A DNA stretch of 64,000 nucleotides from Altererythrobacter sp. B11 (GCF_003569745.1 NZ_AP018498.1:1587001-1651000), one strand, 5' to 3'. Positions 26,987 to 35,680 are shown, counted from the first letter of the stretch. Notes: generated by a model from the letters alone, not told the origin. Translations and numbers: made by a program.

Positions 26987-27370
26987 CTACCTCAGATTCA
27001 GCTGCCAGCTCACGCCGAAGCGATCGGTGAGCCAGGTGAACAAGCCGCTGAACCCGTAATTGTCCACCGGCATCAGCACTGCACCGCCTTCGCCCAGCTC
27101 CGCCGCAAGCTGGCGCAGCTGAGCCGCGTCGTCGCATTCGACGAAGGTGGAGACGGCGGGGGTGAAGGTGAAATCATGCACCGGCGGGCTGTCATAGAGC
27201 ATGATCTCCAGCCCGCCCACGCGGATGCGGGCCATGGCGATCTGGCCCGCCTGCTCGCCGCCCTCGTGCTCCTGCAGGAACAACTCCTCGAAATCGGGAA
27301 AGGCGCTGCGGTAGAGCGCGAGGGCGGCCTTCGCATCGCCCTGGAACATGAGGAACGGTGTCGCCTGCAT
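26987..27370 (-). CDS. VOC-family (PhnB-like) protein
   Basis: A 127-residue vicinal-oxygen-chelate protein starting MQATPFLMFQGDAKAALALY, the PhnB/3-demethylubiquinone-methyltransferase-like subgroup. GQIAMARIRVGGLEIMLYD and FTWLTDRFGVSWQLN are family landmarks. Glyoxalase-I-like activity is possible given its place between a GFA gene and gloB, but PhnB-type proteins usually lack demonstrated glyoxalase activity; this is inference. Gaps of 11 and 4 bp to its neighbours indicate an operon. Confidence 0.82.
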   Translation of the reverse strand: MQATPFLMFQGDAKAALALYRSAFPDFEELFLQEHEGGEQAGQIAMARIRVGGLEIMLYDSPPVHDFTFTPAVSTFVECDDAAQLRQLAAELGEGGAVLMPVDNYGFSGLFTWLTDRFGVSWQLNLR

Positions 27371-27381
27371 CGCCGCACTCC

Positions 27382-27786
27382 TCAGCTGTCGCGCCCGCGC
27401 GGGTGGCGGGGCATGGCTTCGGGCAGCATGACCCAGGAATGGCGGCTCTGCTCATAGACGGAGCGGGCCGGCATGGGGAAAGCGGGATCGGCCAGCGCGC
27501 CCACGGCGATGCCGATCATCTCGGGATATTTGCCCGGGCGCGAGAAGACGGTGCTGCCGCAGGCGGGGCAGAAACCATGGACGTAATAGGCGCCGCTGTC
27601 GGTTTCCCGGCGGTATTCGGTGGCGGGGCCGGTGATGACGACAGAGCCGGCGGGGAAATAGGCCATCACGCCGAAGGGCGAGCCGCTGCGGCGCTGGCAA
27701 TCGAGGCAGTGGCACAGCACTGTCATGGCCTGCGCTCCGTCGGCGATTTCGGCGGTCAGTACGCCGCATTGGCATCGGGCCTGCAT
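27382..27786 (-). CDS. GFA-family (glutathione-dependent formaldehyde-activating enzyme-like) protein
   Basis: A 134-residue CENP-V/GFA zinc protein. The cysteine sets C-Q-C-G near the N-terminus, CHCLDCQRRSG in the middle and CPACG toward the C-terminus are all present, sufficient for the structural and catalytic zinc sites. Real formaldehyde-activating activity has been shown for few members. First gene of the GFA-VOC-gloB operon. Confidence 0.88.
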   Translation of the reverse strand: MQARCQCGVLTAEIADGAQAMTVLCHCLDCQRRSGSPFGVMAYFPAGSVVITGPATEYRRETDSGAYYVHGFCPACGSTVFSRPGKYPEMIGIAVGALADPAFPMPARSVYEQSRHSWVMLPEAMPRHPRGRDS

Positions 27787-27817
27787 GAGCCCGGTCTAGG
27801 CGCTGGGCGCCCGATAG

Positions 27818-27855
27818 GAAAGGCCCGCCTGCTCGGCTGAGCAGACGGGCCTTTC
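27818..27855 (-). terminator. Intrinsic terminator of rpsA
   Basis: A 17-bp stem (27818-27834 with 27839-27855) with a 4-nt loop, 42 bp after the rpsA stop. On the minus strand the single non-Watson-Crick position is a G-U wobble; on the plus strand it is a C-A mismatch, so the hairpin is better formed in rpsA RNA. A short pyrimidine run follows. Confidence 0.75.
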
Positions 27856-27897
27856 GCTGTCTTTACGGCAGCCCCCGAAGGGCCGCGCCGAAGGGGC

Positions 27898-29601
27898 TTA
27901 CTCGCCCTTCTTCAGCGCTTCGCCGAGGATGTCGCCCAGCGACGCGCCCGAGTCGGACGAGCCGTACTGTTCGACAGCCTGCTTCTCCTCGGAGATCTGG
28001 CGTGCCTTGATCGAGAAGTTCGGCTTCTTCGAACGGTCGAAGCCGGTGACCATGGCATCGACCTTCTGGCCGGTCTGGAAGCGGTCGGGGCGCTGTTCGT
28101 CCCGGTCGCGGCCCAGATCGCTGCGCTTGATGAAGCCCGTGGCGCCATCTTCGCCCGCCTGCACTTCCAGGCCGCCATCGCGGACTTCGAGCACGGTGAC
28201 GGTGACGATATCGCCCCGCTTGAGGCCGCCGCCGCCGGCACCGGCCGCGGAAGGCGCACCCTTTTCAAGCTGCTTCATGCCCAGGCTGATGCGTTCCTTG
28301 TCCACATCGACATCGAGCACGACGGCATTGACCATCTCGCCCTTGCGGTGGAGCGCCAGCGCGTCCTCGCCCGAAATGCCCCACGCGATGTCGGACATGT
28401 GGACCATGCCGTCCACGTCGCCCGGCAGCCCGATGAACAGGCCGAATTCGGTGGCGTTCTTGACTTCGCCTTCGACCACGGAGCCGACCGGATGCTTGTC
28501 CGCGAACTCTTCCCACGGATTGCGCTGGGCCTGCTTGAGGCCGAGCGAAATGCGGCGCTTCTCGGAATCCACTTCCAGCACCATCACTTCCACTTCCTGC
28601 GAGGTGGAGACGATCTTGCCCGGATGGACGTTCTTCTTGGTCCAGCTCATTTCGGAAACGTGGACCAGGCCTTCGATGCCCGGCTCCAGCTCCACGAAGG
28701 CGCCGTATTCGGTGATGTTGGTGACGGTGCCCGTCACCTTGATGCCCACCGGATACTTGGCGCCGACGCCTTCCCACGGATCGCTTTCGAGCTGCTTCAT
28801 GCCCAGCGAGATGCGCTGCGTATCGGCATTGATGCGGATGATCTGCACGGTGACGGTGTCACCGATGTTGATCACCTCGCTCGGGTGGTTGACGCGCTTG
28901 TAGCTCATGTCGGTGACATGCAGCAGGCCGTCGATGCCGCCGAGATCCACGAAGGCGCCGTAGTCGGTGATGTTCTTCACCACGCCGTCGATCACCTGGC
29001 CTTCGGACAGCTTGTCGATCAGCTCGCTGCGCTGTTCGGCGCGGGTTTCTTCCAGCACGGCGCGGCGCGACACCACGATGTTGCCGCGGCGGCGGTCCAT
29101 CTTCAGGATCTGGAAGGGCTGCGGCATGTCCATCAGCGGGGCGACATCGCGCACCGGGCGGATGTCCACCTGGCTGCCGGGCAGGAAGGCCACGGCGCCG
29201 TCGAGATCGACGGTGAAGCCGCCCTTCACGCGGCCGAAGATGCGGCCTTCCACGCGCTTGCCTTCGCCGAATTCGCTTTCCAGCTTGTCCCACGCGGCTT
29301 CGCGGCGGGCGCGATCGCGGCTGAGCATGGCTTCGCCATCGGCATTTTCGACGCGGTCGACATAGACTTCGACCTCGGAGCCGATCTTCAGCCCGTGATC
29401 GTCTTCACCGCGGGCGAATTCCTTCAGCGCGATGCGGCCTTCGCTCTTGAGGCCGACATCGACGATGGCCATGCCATTTTCGATATTGGTGACGGTGCCC
29501 TTGACCACGCGGCCCTCGAAGCCGCCGTCCTCGGCGCCGCCGAGCTGTTCATCAAGGAGTTTCGCGAATTCATCGCGCGTCGGATTGGCTGCAGATGCCA
29601 T
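27898..29601 (-). CDS. rpsA: 30S ribosomal protein S1
   Basis: A 567-residue protein with six S1 RNA-binding repeats, the form that unfolds and docks mRNA on the 30S subunit. Repeats are recognisable from motifs such as DYGAFVDLGGIDGLLHVTDM, EYGAFVELEPGIEGLVHVSEM and FGLFIGLPGDVDGMVHMSDI. The first two repeats are divergent, as in other S1 proteins. It lies downstream of cmk and aroA on the same strand, a conserved linkage (aroA-cmk-rpsA), but here a 717-bp gap separates cmk from rpsA. Confidence 0.97.
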   Translation of the reverse strand: MASAANPTRDEFAKLLDEQLGGAEDGGFEGRVVKGTVTNIENGMAIVDVGLKSEGRIALKEFARGEDDHGLKIGSEVEVYVDRVENADGEAMLSRDRARREAAWDKLESEFGEGKRVEGRIFGRVKGGFTVDLDGAVAFLPGSQVDIRPVRDVAPLMDMPQPFQILKMDRRRGNIVVSRRAVLEETRAEQRSELIDKLSEGQVIDGVVKNITDYGAFVDLGGIDGLLHVTDMSYKRVNHPSEVINIGDTVTVQIIRINADTQRISLGMKQLESDPWEGVGAKYPVGIKVTGTVTNITEYGAFVELEPGIEGLVHVSEMSWTKKNVHPGKIVSTSQEVEVMVLEVDSEKRRISLGLKQAQRNPWEEFADKHPVGSVVEGEVKNATEFGLFIGLPGDVDGMVHMSDIAWGISGEDALALHRKGEMVNAVVLDVDVDKERISLGMKQLEKGAPSAAGAGGGGLKRGDIVTVTVLEVRDGGLEVQAGEDGATGFIKRSDLGRDRDEQRPDRFQTGQKVDAMVTGFDRSKKPNFSIKARQISEEKQAVEQYGSSDSGASLGDILGEALKKGE

Positions 29602-29790
29602 ATAGGTCGTATTCCTAATTCACGTTTTTCCGGCCAGGCGGTTGTATCCGCCGGTCTTTGTGGCCGAACTGCCCGCATGGCCGAATGCCGCTGCGAGCGC
29701 CCATCGGGGCCGTGCCTTGCCAATGGGAACAGGCGCGGCGAACGCGCGGCCTTGCTCCAATTGTCCGGAAACGGTCCTTAGACGGGCGCG

Positions 29791-29819
29791 CACATACGCG
29801 CAGAGCCGCCGAAAAGCAA
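29791..29819 (-). promoter_or_regulatory. Possible rpsA promoter
   Basis: Read on the minus strand: TTGCTT (29819-29814), 17 bp, TATGTG (29796-29791), about 190 bases before the rpsA ATG. The same TATGTG -10 with a TTGCAT -35 precedes rpsF. Candidate only. Confidence 0.4.
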
Positions 29820-29859
29820 GCCTGCTGCGCCCTGCCGCACGGCGGCTGCGAGGGGCGGG

Positions 29860-30200
29860 CTGGAACACGCTGGAACAGGGTTCTTGCGAAGAGGGTGCAA
29901 CGGGCGGGGGCTTGCGGCGGCGGCGGCGCGCATCCTTCGACAAACTCAGGATGAGCGGATTTGGGTGCCCGGTCAGCGGGCGAGGGAGGCAGTTGTGGCG
30001 GGTGCCTGGAACACGTTGGAACAGGGTTCTTTGGCGGAAACGGCACCGAGGGTGCGGGGTGGCCGGTGGGCGGTGCGCGCATCCTTCGACAAGCTCAGGA
30101 CGAGCGGATTTGGGTGCCCGGTTAGCGGGCGAGGGAGACGGTTGGGGCAGGCGCCTGGAACACGTTGGAACACACTGGAACAGGGTTCGATGGAAAAACC
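29860..30200. repeat. Tandem ~147-bp repeat array in the cmk-rpsA gap
   Basis: The 717-bp gap 29602-30318 holds no credible gene. It contains two full and one partial unit beginning at 29860, 30006 and 30155 with CTGGAACACG(C/T)TGGAACA. Each full unit also carries a palindromic CATCCTTCGACAA(A/G)CTCAGG element (29931 and 30080, 149 bp apart) followed by a near-identical GAGCGGATTTGGGTGCCCGG stretch. The third copy has one extra 10-bp TGGAACA(C) unit. About 85% of positions agree between the two full units over the last 100 bp. TTCGACAAGCTCAGGA-type elements are widely dispersed in sphingomonads. Confidence 0.85.
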
Positions 30201-30293
30201 GGCTCCGCATATTTGTGCGGTAAAGCAAGGCCTTGGCGGGCGCGAAAGGGAGCGGACGGCGGATGTACATGCCCGACCGGTTGCACCGTCTGC

Positions 30294-30312
30294 CGCCCTG
30301 TAGGACAGGGCG
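30294..30312 (-). terminator. Hairpin after cmk
   Basis: A perfect 8-bp stem (30294-30301 with 30305-30312) and 3-nt loop lies 6 bp past the cmk stop. No T-run follows, so it may protect the 3' end rather than terminate. Confidence 0.35.
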
Positions 30313-30318
30313 AGCGGT

Positions 30319-30948
30319 TCAGCGGCTGGCCAGCCCGTGCTGTTCCACCAGCGCGATGGCGGCGGCGACTGCCGCGTCGCGGTCCAGCTCCGAAGTGTCG
30401 AGCACCACGGCATCCTCTGCCACCAGCAACGGGGCTTCGGCACGGTTGCGGTCGCGCTCGTCGCGCCGGCGCAGATCTTCCTCGATCTCCGGCAGCGTAT
30501 GGCTTTCGCCGCGCAGGGCCATTTCCTTCCAACGGCGCAGCGCGCGGGCTTCCACGCTGGCGGTGACGAACAGCTTCACCTCCGCTTCGGGCGCGATCAC
30601 CGTGCCGATGTCCCGCCCGTCCAGCACCGCGCCGCCCGGCTGGGTGGCGAAGGCGCGCTGGCGTTCGAACAGCGCCTGCCGCACCGCGCGGTGGACGGAG
30701 ACGCGGCTGGCGAGGCCGCCGGTTTCCTCATTGCGCAGTTCGGGATTTTCCAGCAGCGAATCGGGGAAGTCCGTGGCGGCCAGCGCGTCGCTCTCATCCT
30801 CGGGATCGCCGCCATTGGCGAAGATCTGATAGCCCACGGCGCGATAAAGCAGCCCGGTGTCGAGATGCGGGAGCCCGAAATGCGCCGCCAGCGCCTTGGC
30901 GATCGTCCCCTTGCCCGAAGCGGTCGGGCCATCCACGGCAATGATCAT
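30319..30948 (-). CDS. cmk: Cytidylate kinase
   Basis: Phosphorylates CMP and dCMP. The 209-residue protein has the P-loop GPTASGKGT at residues 7-15, LDTGLLYRAVGY, and LDGRDIGTVIAPEA, all standard for (d)CMP kinase. The ATG at 30948 overlaps the aroA stop (ATGA), indicating coupling. A much longer frame is open upstream but it runs through aroA in another frame and is not coding. Confidence 0.96.
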   Translation of the reverse strand: MIIAVDGPTASGKGTIAKALAAHFGLPHLDTGLLYRAVGYQIFANGGDPEDESDALAATDFPDSLLENPELRNEETGGLASRVSVHRAVRQALFERQRAFATQPGGAVLDGRDIGTVIAPEAEVKLFVTASVEARALRRWKEMALRGESHTLPEIEEDLRRRDERDRNRAEAPLLVAEDAVVLDTSELDRDAAVAAAIALVEQHGLASR

Positions 30949-32285
30949 GCCGGGGCGGCCCCGTCCAGCAGCGCTTCGAAATCGGGGAAGCTGGTGCGGA
31001 TGGGGGCGGTGTCGTCGATCTCCACGCCCGCTTCGCTGGCAAGGCCGGCCACTGCCATGCTCATGGCGATGCGGTGATCGAGATGGGTTGCCACCCGGGC
31101 CGGGCCGCCGGGCAGGCGCACGCCGCCGGTGCCGTCGATCACCAGCCCGTCGGGCCGTTCCTCCACCTGCGCGCCGGTGCTGCGCAGCGCCTCGGCCATC
31201 ACCGCCAGGCGATCGGATTCCTTGACGCGCAATTCCTCCAGTCCGCTGGTGGTGGTGCGGCCATGGGCCAGCGCGGCGGCAACGAACAGCACGGGAAATT
31301 CGTCGATCATGCTGGCGGCCACTGCCGGATCGACTGCGATGCCGTGCAGGGCGGAATGGCGCACGCGCAGATCGGCCACCGGCTCCCCACCCACGTCGCG
31401 GGCGTTCTCTTCCGTAATGTCTCCGCCCATCTGCCGCAGCACGGCCAGCAGGCCGGCGCGGGTGGGATTGAGACCGACATTCTCGATCACCAGCTCGCTG
31501 CCCGGCACGATCAGCGCCGCGACCATGAAGAAGGCGGCGGAGGAAGGATCGCCGGGCACTTCGATTACCTGACCCTGCAGGCGGGCGGGACCGTGGAGGG
31601 CGATGATCCGCTCGCCATCGCGTTCCTCCACCTCCAGATCGGCGCCGAAGCCCTTCAGCATCCGCTCCGTATGGTCGCGCGTGGGCACGGGCTCGATCAC
31701 CCGCGTGGTGCCGTGCGCGTTGAGGCCGGCCAGCAGCACCGCGCTCTTCACCTGCGCGCTGGCCACGGGCAGGCGATAGGTGATCGGATGCGCGGCGCGC
31801 GCGCCATGCAGGGTAAGCGGCAGCGTGCCGCCGGGGCTGGCGGCGAAGGCTGCGCCCATTTCGCCCAGCGGTTCCGTCACCCGGCCCATCGGCCGGCGCG
31901 ACAGGCTGGCGTCGCCGGTGAGGGTGACGGTGAGCGGATGGCTGGCAAGGATGCCCATCAGCAGGCGGGTGGAGGTGCCGCTGTTGCCCATTTCCAGCGG
32001 CTCGGCCGGCTGCTGCAGATTGCCGATGCCGGTGCCCTGCACGCGCCATTCGCCGGGGCCCTCGCGGTTGATCGTGGCGCCCATGGCGCGCAGGGCGGCG
32101 GCGGTGGCCAGCACGTCCTCCCCTTCCAGCAGCCCGGTGATGCGCGTTTCGCCTTCTGCCAGCGCGCCGAACATCAGCGCACGGTGGCTGATCGACTTGT
32201 CGCCCGGCACGCGGATACGACCGGTGAGCGGCCCCGTGGGGGTGAAGCGGCGCGGCGTGGGGAGGGCGGCGGAATGCGCGTTCAA
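30945..32285 (-). CDS. aroA: 3-phosphoshikimate 1-carboxyvinyltransferase (EPSP synthase)
   Basis: Shikimate-pathway enzyme joining shikimate-3-phosphate and PEP; feeds the tryptophan genes elsewhere in the window. The 446-residue protein has PGDKSISHRALMFG near the N-terminus, EMGNSGTSTRLLMG, and the C-terminal DHRIAMSMAVAGL. The glyphosate-binding-loop motif GNSGTSTR resembles class II (GNAGTAxR-like with substitutions), so class is not assigned. The TTG start at 32285 is chosen because AGGA lies about 11 bases upstream and the length is normal; an ATG at 32420 would add 45 low-complexity residues. Confidence 0.93.
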   Translation of the reverse strand: MNAHSAALPTPRRFTPTGPLTGRIRVPGDKSISHRALMFGALAEGETRITGLLEGEDVLATAAALRAMGATINREGPGEWRVQGTGIGNLQQPAEPLEMGNSGTSTRLLMGILASHPLTVTLTGDASLSRRPMGRVTEPLGEMGAAFAASPGGTLPLTLHGARAAHPITYRLPVASAQVKSAVLLAGLNAHGTTRVIEPVPTRDHTERMLKGFGADLEVEERDGERIIALHGPARLQGQVIEVPGDPSSAAFFMVAALIVPGSELVIENVGLNPTRAGLLAVLRQMGGDITEENARDVGGEPVADLRVRHSALHGIAVDPAVAASMIDEFPVLFVAAALAHGRTTTSGLEELRVKESDRLAVMAEALRSTGAQVEERPDGLVIDGTGGVRLPGGPARVATHLDHRIAMSMAVAGLASEAGVEIDDTAPIRTSFPDFEALLDGAAPA

Positions 32286-32362
32286 GGGCCTGTCTTCCTG
32301 CGCTGGTTTCGGATGAGGGCGGGCTTTTGACAGCGCGGGGGGGCTGTGGCAAGGCGCCCGGG

Positions 32363-32401
32363 CTCTTGATTGCGCCTCTTGATTCCGGCCCTTGATTGTG
32401 A
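32363..32401. repeat. Three tandem 13-bp units before the FYDLN gene
   Basis: CTCTTGATT, CTCTTGATT and CCCTTGATT begin at 32363, 32376 and 32389, exactly 13 bp apart. They lie in the divergent space between aroA and the FYDLN-acid gene. They may be binding sites or a replication-slippage relic. Confidence 0.6.
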
Positions 32402-32471
32402 TCGGGGGCGTCTCCATCAAGTCTTGCGAATTTACTGGCTCGCCCGTGGGCGGGCATACGAGGATATTTAC

Positions 32472-32792
32472 ATGGTCAAGCCTGAGTGGGGCACGAAGCG
32501 CAACTGCCCCAAATGCGGTGAGCGCTTTTACGACCTCGGCAAGGACGATCCCGTTGTCTGCATCGAATGCGGCAACGAATGGCAGCCCGAGCCGGTGCTG
32601 AAGTCCAAGCAGCCCATTCCCTTCGAGGAAGTGGAGAAGGACAAGAAGCCCGAGGAGCAGGATTCGGATCTCGGGGACGAGGATCTGGACATCGACGAGG
32701 ATGAGGATTCGCCTGACAACGACGTCGATCTCGGCGGCGATGACGATCTGGGCGTGTCCGGTTCCTCCGACGAGAACGAAGAGGACAATTAA
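32472..32792 (+). CDS. TIGR02300 (FYDLN acid) family protein
   Basis: A 106-residue alphaproteobacterial protein of unknown function. The N-terminus holds a zinc ribbon (C12, C15, C30, C33) with the family motif FYDLG in place of FYDLN. The C-terminal half is extremely acidic (DEDLDIDEDEDSPDNDVD). AGGA eight to ten bases upstream fixes the ATG at 32472. Divergent from aroA and just upstream of tRNA-Ala, its usual neighbourhood in the class. Confidence 0.88.
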   Translation: MVKPEWGTKRNCPKCGERFYDLGKDDPVVCIECGNEWQPEPVLKSKQPIPFEEVEKDKKPEEQDSDLGDEDLDIDEDEDSPDNDVDLGGDDDLGVSGSSDENEEDN

Positions 32793-32892
32793 GCTCTTGC
32801 GCTGGGGCGGGTCTGCTCATAAAGGGCGGCCCTCCCGAGCCTTGGTGCTTCGGGTGCCGCACCTCCCAGGGTGCGGGAAATTCGGTGAACAT

Positions 32893-32968
<76 letters not shown>

Positions 32969-33120
32969 CCGTACGAAAACTGGGACTGTTCCCACGCTGG
33001 CTGACGAGTTCTCGTCCGCCGGCGTTTTTGGCGTTTTAGGGGTTGCGGGCCTGCCGATGCACGGCGGCGCGGAAATCCCGGCAGAGGCGGGCGTCGTAAG
33101 TCCGGAGTGAAGCGAGGACC

Positions 33121-34608
33121 ATGTTCGATACGCTATCCGATCGCCTGACCGGGGTTTTCGACCGCCTGCGCGGCCGCGGCTCGCTGAACGAGCAGGACGT
33201 GCGCGAGGCCATGCGCGAAGTGCGCATCGCCCTGCTGGAAGCCGATGTGGCGTTGCCCGTGGCGCGCGATTTCATCGCCCGCGTCACCGAACGCGCGGTG
33301 GGCCAGCAGGTGCTGCGCTCCGTCACGCCGGGGCAGCAGGTGGTCAAGATCGTCAATGACGAGCTGGTCGCCATGCTCGGCGGGGACGAGGACGGGGCGG
33401 GCGAGGCGGAGCCGCTGAAGCTCGACGCGCGGCCGCCAGTGGTCATCATGATGGTCGGCCTGCAAGGCTCGGGCAAGACGACCAGCACGGCCAAGATCGC
33501 CCGCCTGCTGAAGGAGCGGCAGGGCAAGAAGCCGATGATGGCTTCGCTCGACGTCAATCGCCCGGCCGCGCAGGAACAGCTCAAGGTGCTGGGCGAGCAG
33601 GCGAATGTCGCCACCCTGCCGATCGTGGCGGGGCAGCAGCCGGTGGACATTGCCCGCCGCGCGCTGGAATCGGCGCGGCTGCAGGCGGTGGACGTGCTGC
33701 TGCTCGACACCGCCGGCCGCCTGCATGTGGACGATGCGCTGATGGCCGAGATGAAGGCCGTCGCCTCCGTCTCCGCGCCCACCGAAGTGCTGCTGGTGGT
33801 CGATTCGCTCACCGGCCAGGACGCGGTGAATGTGGCGCAGAGCTTCTCCGACGAAGTGCCGCTGACCGGCATCGTGCTGACCCGGATGGACGGCGATGCA
33901 CGCGGCGGTGCGGCGCTTTCCATGCGCGCCGTTACCGGCAAGCCGATCAAGTTCGCCGGCACGGGCGAGAAGCTGGACGCGATCGAGCCGTTCCACCCGC
34001 GCCGGGTGGCGGACCGCATCCTGGGCATGGGCGATGTCGTCAGCCTGGTCGAAAAGGCCGCCTCGGTCATCGACAAGGAGGAATCCGACAAGCTGGCCGA
34101 GCGGATGCTCAAGGGTCAGTTCGACATGAACGACCTGCGCATGCAGCTCAGCCAGATGCAGAAGATGGGCGGGCTGGGCATGCTCGCGGGCATGTTGCCG
34201 GGCATGAAGAAGGCCAAGCAGGCGATGGCCGCCAGCGGCATGGACGACAAGGTGCTGGTGCATATGGACGCCATCATCGGCTCCATGACCCCCAAGGAAC
34301 GCGCGCGCCCCGAACTGCTCAACGCCAAGCGCAAGAAGCGCGTCGCCGCCGGTTCCGGCACTTCGGTGCAGGATGTGAACAAGCTGCTGAAGATGCACCA
34401 GGAAATGGGCCGCGCGATGAAGCAGATCAAGAAGATGGGCGGGCTCAAGGGCCTGGGCGCCATGTTCGGCAAGGGTGGCGCCGGTGGGCCCGGCGGACTG
34501 GGCGGCCTCGGCGGGGCTGGCGGAGCAGGCGGCGGCATGCCGGGCCTGCCCGGCGGCGGTGCCGGCGCCCTGCCGCCCGAGCTGCAGAATCTTTTGAAAA
34601 AGAAGTGA
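33121..34608 (+). CDS. ffh: Signal recognition particle protein Ffh
   Basis: SRP54 GTPase that binds 4.5S RNA and signal peptides and delivers ribosomes to FtsY. The 495-residue protein has the N domain, the G domain with GLQGSGKTT (113-121), DTAGRLHVD and TRMDGDARGGAAL, and a methionine-rich M domain. It ends in an unusually long Gly/Pro-rich tail of about 35 residues (GGLGGLGGAGGAGGG). It heads the group ffh-rpsP-rimM-(small gene)-trmD-rplS, a widely conserved translation/secretion cluster. Confidence 0.97.
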   Translation: MFDTLSDRLTGVFDRLRGRGSLNEQDVREAMREVRIALLEADVALPVARDFIARVTERAVGQQVLRSVTPGQQVVKIVNDELVAMLGGDEDGAGEAEPLKLDARPPVVIMMVGLQGSGKTTSTAKIARLLKERQGKKPMMASLDVNRPAAQEQLKVLGEQANVATLPIVAGQQPVDIARRALESARLQAVDVLLLDTAGRLHVDDALMAEMKAVASVSAPTEVLLVVDSLTGQDAVNVAQSFSDEVPLTGIVLTRMDGDARGGAALSMRAVTGKPIKFAGTGEKLDAIEPFHPRRVADRILGMGDVVSLVEKAASVIDKEESDKLAERMLKGQFDMNDLRMQLSQMQKMGGLGMLAGMLPGMKKAKQAMAASGMDDKVLVHMDAIIGSMTPKERARPELLNAKRKKRVAAGSGTSVQDVNKLLKMHQEMGRAMKQIKKMGGLKGLGAMFGKGGAGGPGGLGGLGGAGGAGGGMPGLPGGGAGALPPELQNLLKKK

Positions 34609-34643
34609 TTTACAACGATTTCGTATTGGAAAGGTAATTCGTA

Positions 34644-35168
34644 ATGGCAATTGCACTCCGTCTCTCGCGCGGTGGCGCGAAGAAGCGCCCCTATTACCGC
34701 ATCGTGGTGGCCGACAGCCGCGCCCCGCGCGACGGCAAGTATCTGGAGCAGATCGGCACCTATAACCCGCTGCTGGCGAAGGACGATCCGGCCCGCGTGA
34801 AGCTGAACGAAGACCGCGCCCGCTACTGGCTGGGCGTCGGCGCGCAGCCGACCGACCGCGTGCTGCGTTTCCTCGACGCCGCCGGCATCAAGGAACGCGC
34901 TGCCCGCAACAACCCGAACAAGGCCGAGCCGGGCGACAAGGCCAAGGAGCGCGCCGAGGAGCGTGCGGCGAAGCAGGCCGAGGCCGAGGAAGCCGCCAAG
35001 GCTGCCGCGGAAGAGGCGAATGCCCCCGCCGAGGAAGTGACCGAGGAAGCGCCCGCCGAAGAAGCTCCGGCGCAGGAAGCGCCCGCTGAAGAAACCCCGG
35101 CCGAGGAAGCTCCGGCTGCTGAGGAAGCTCCCGCTGAGGAAGCCTCCGAGGACAAGGCCGAGGGCTGA
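34644..35168 (+). CDS. rpsP: 30S ribosomal protein S16 with long acidic-alanine tail
   Basis: The first 80 or so residues are standard S16 ([35 protein letters not shown]). They are followed by about 80 residues of Ala/Glu/Pro low-complexity sequence with repeats of the type EEAPAEE, making the protein 174 residues against about 80-90 in E. coli. Tails of this kind occur in several Alphaproteobacteria. It begins 35 bp after ffh and is 5 bp from rimM. Confidence 0.96.
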   Translation: MAIALRLSRGGAKKRPYYRIVVADSRAPRDGKYLEQIGTYNPLLAKDDPARVKLNEDRARYWLGVGAQPTDRVLRFLDAAGIKERAARNNPNKAEPGDKAKERAEERAAKQAEAEEAAKAAAEEANAPAEEVTEEAPAEEAPAQEAPAEETPAEEAPAAEEAPAEEASEDKAEG

Positions 35169-35173
35169 CCCCG

Positions 35174-35677
35174 GTGCAGGACAAGCCCGTCACCCTTGCC
35201 GCCATCACCGGTGCGCATGGCGTGACGGGCGAAGTTCGCCTCAAGCTCTTCGGTGAAGGGCTTGCGGCGCTGAAGCGCCATGGCAGCTTCAACGGCGGCG
35301 CGCTGACGCTGAAGGCGCTGCGCGACGATCACAAGGGTGGGGCCATCGCCCGCTTCGCCGAAAGCCCCGACCGCAATGCGGCGGAGGCGCTGCGCGGAAC
35401 CGCGCTCACCGTCCCCCGTTCCGCCCTGCCGCCGCTGGCGGAGGGCGAATATTACCACGCCGATCTGATCGGCCTCGCCGCCGTGTCCGATACGGGCCAA
35501 TCGCTCGGCCGGGTGGTGGCGGTGGAGAATTTCGGCGCAGGCGACATCGTGGAGATCGAGCGGCCGGCGGGCGAGGACGGCAGGCCGGGCAAGCGCTTCA
35601 TGGTCCCGATGGTCGAGGCCGCCGTGCCCGAATGGAATGACGAGCGGCTGATCGTCGCCACGCCCTTCATCGATTGA
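35174..35677 (+). CDS. rimM: Ribosome maturation factor RimM
   Basis: A 167-residue 16S processing factor that works on the 30S head near S19. The RimM domain starts LAAITGAHGVTGEVRLKLF and the PRC-barrel part carries EYYHADLIGL and RFMVPMVEAAVPEW. The start is GTG at 35174, 5 bp after rpsP. Confidence 0.95.
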   Translation: MQDKPVTLAAITGAHGVTGEVRLKLFGEGLAALKRHGSFNGGALTLKALRDDHKGGAIARFAESPDRNAAEALRGTALTVPRSALPPLAEGEYYHADLIGLAAVSDTGQSLGRVVAVENFGAGDIVEIERPAGEDGRPGKRFMVPMVEAAVPEWNDERLIVATPFID

Positions 35678-35680
35678 GAG

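Noticed and set aside
29860-30200. Possible CRISPR array in the cmk-rpsA gap
   Set aside because: Only two and a part copies at about 147-bp spacing, the spacers are themselves repeated, and there are no cas genes.
29620-30270. Short open frames inside the cmk-rpsA gap
   Set aside because: They encode the translated repeat (PELVEG-like peptides), have no ribosome binding site of note and no family.
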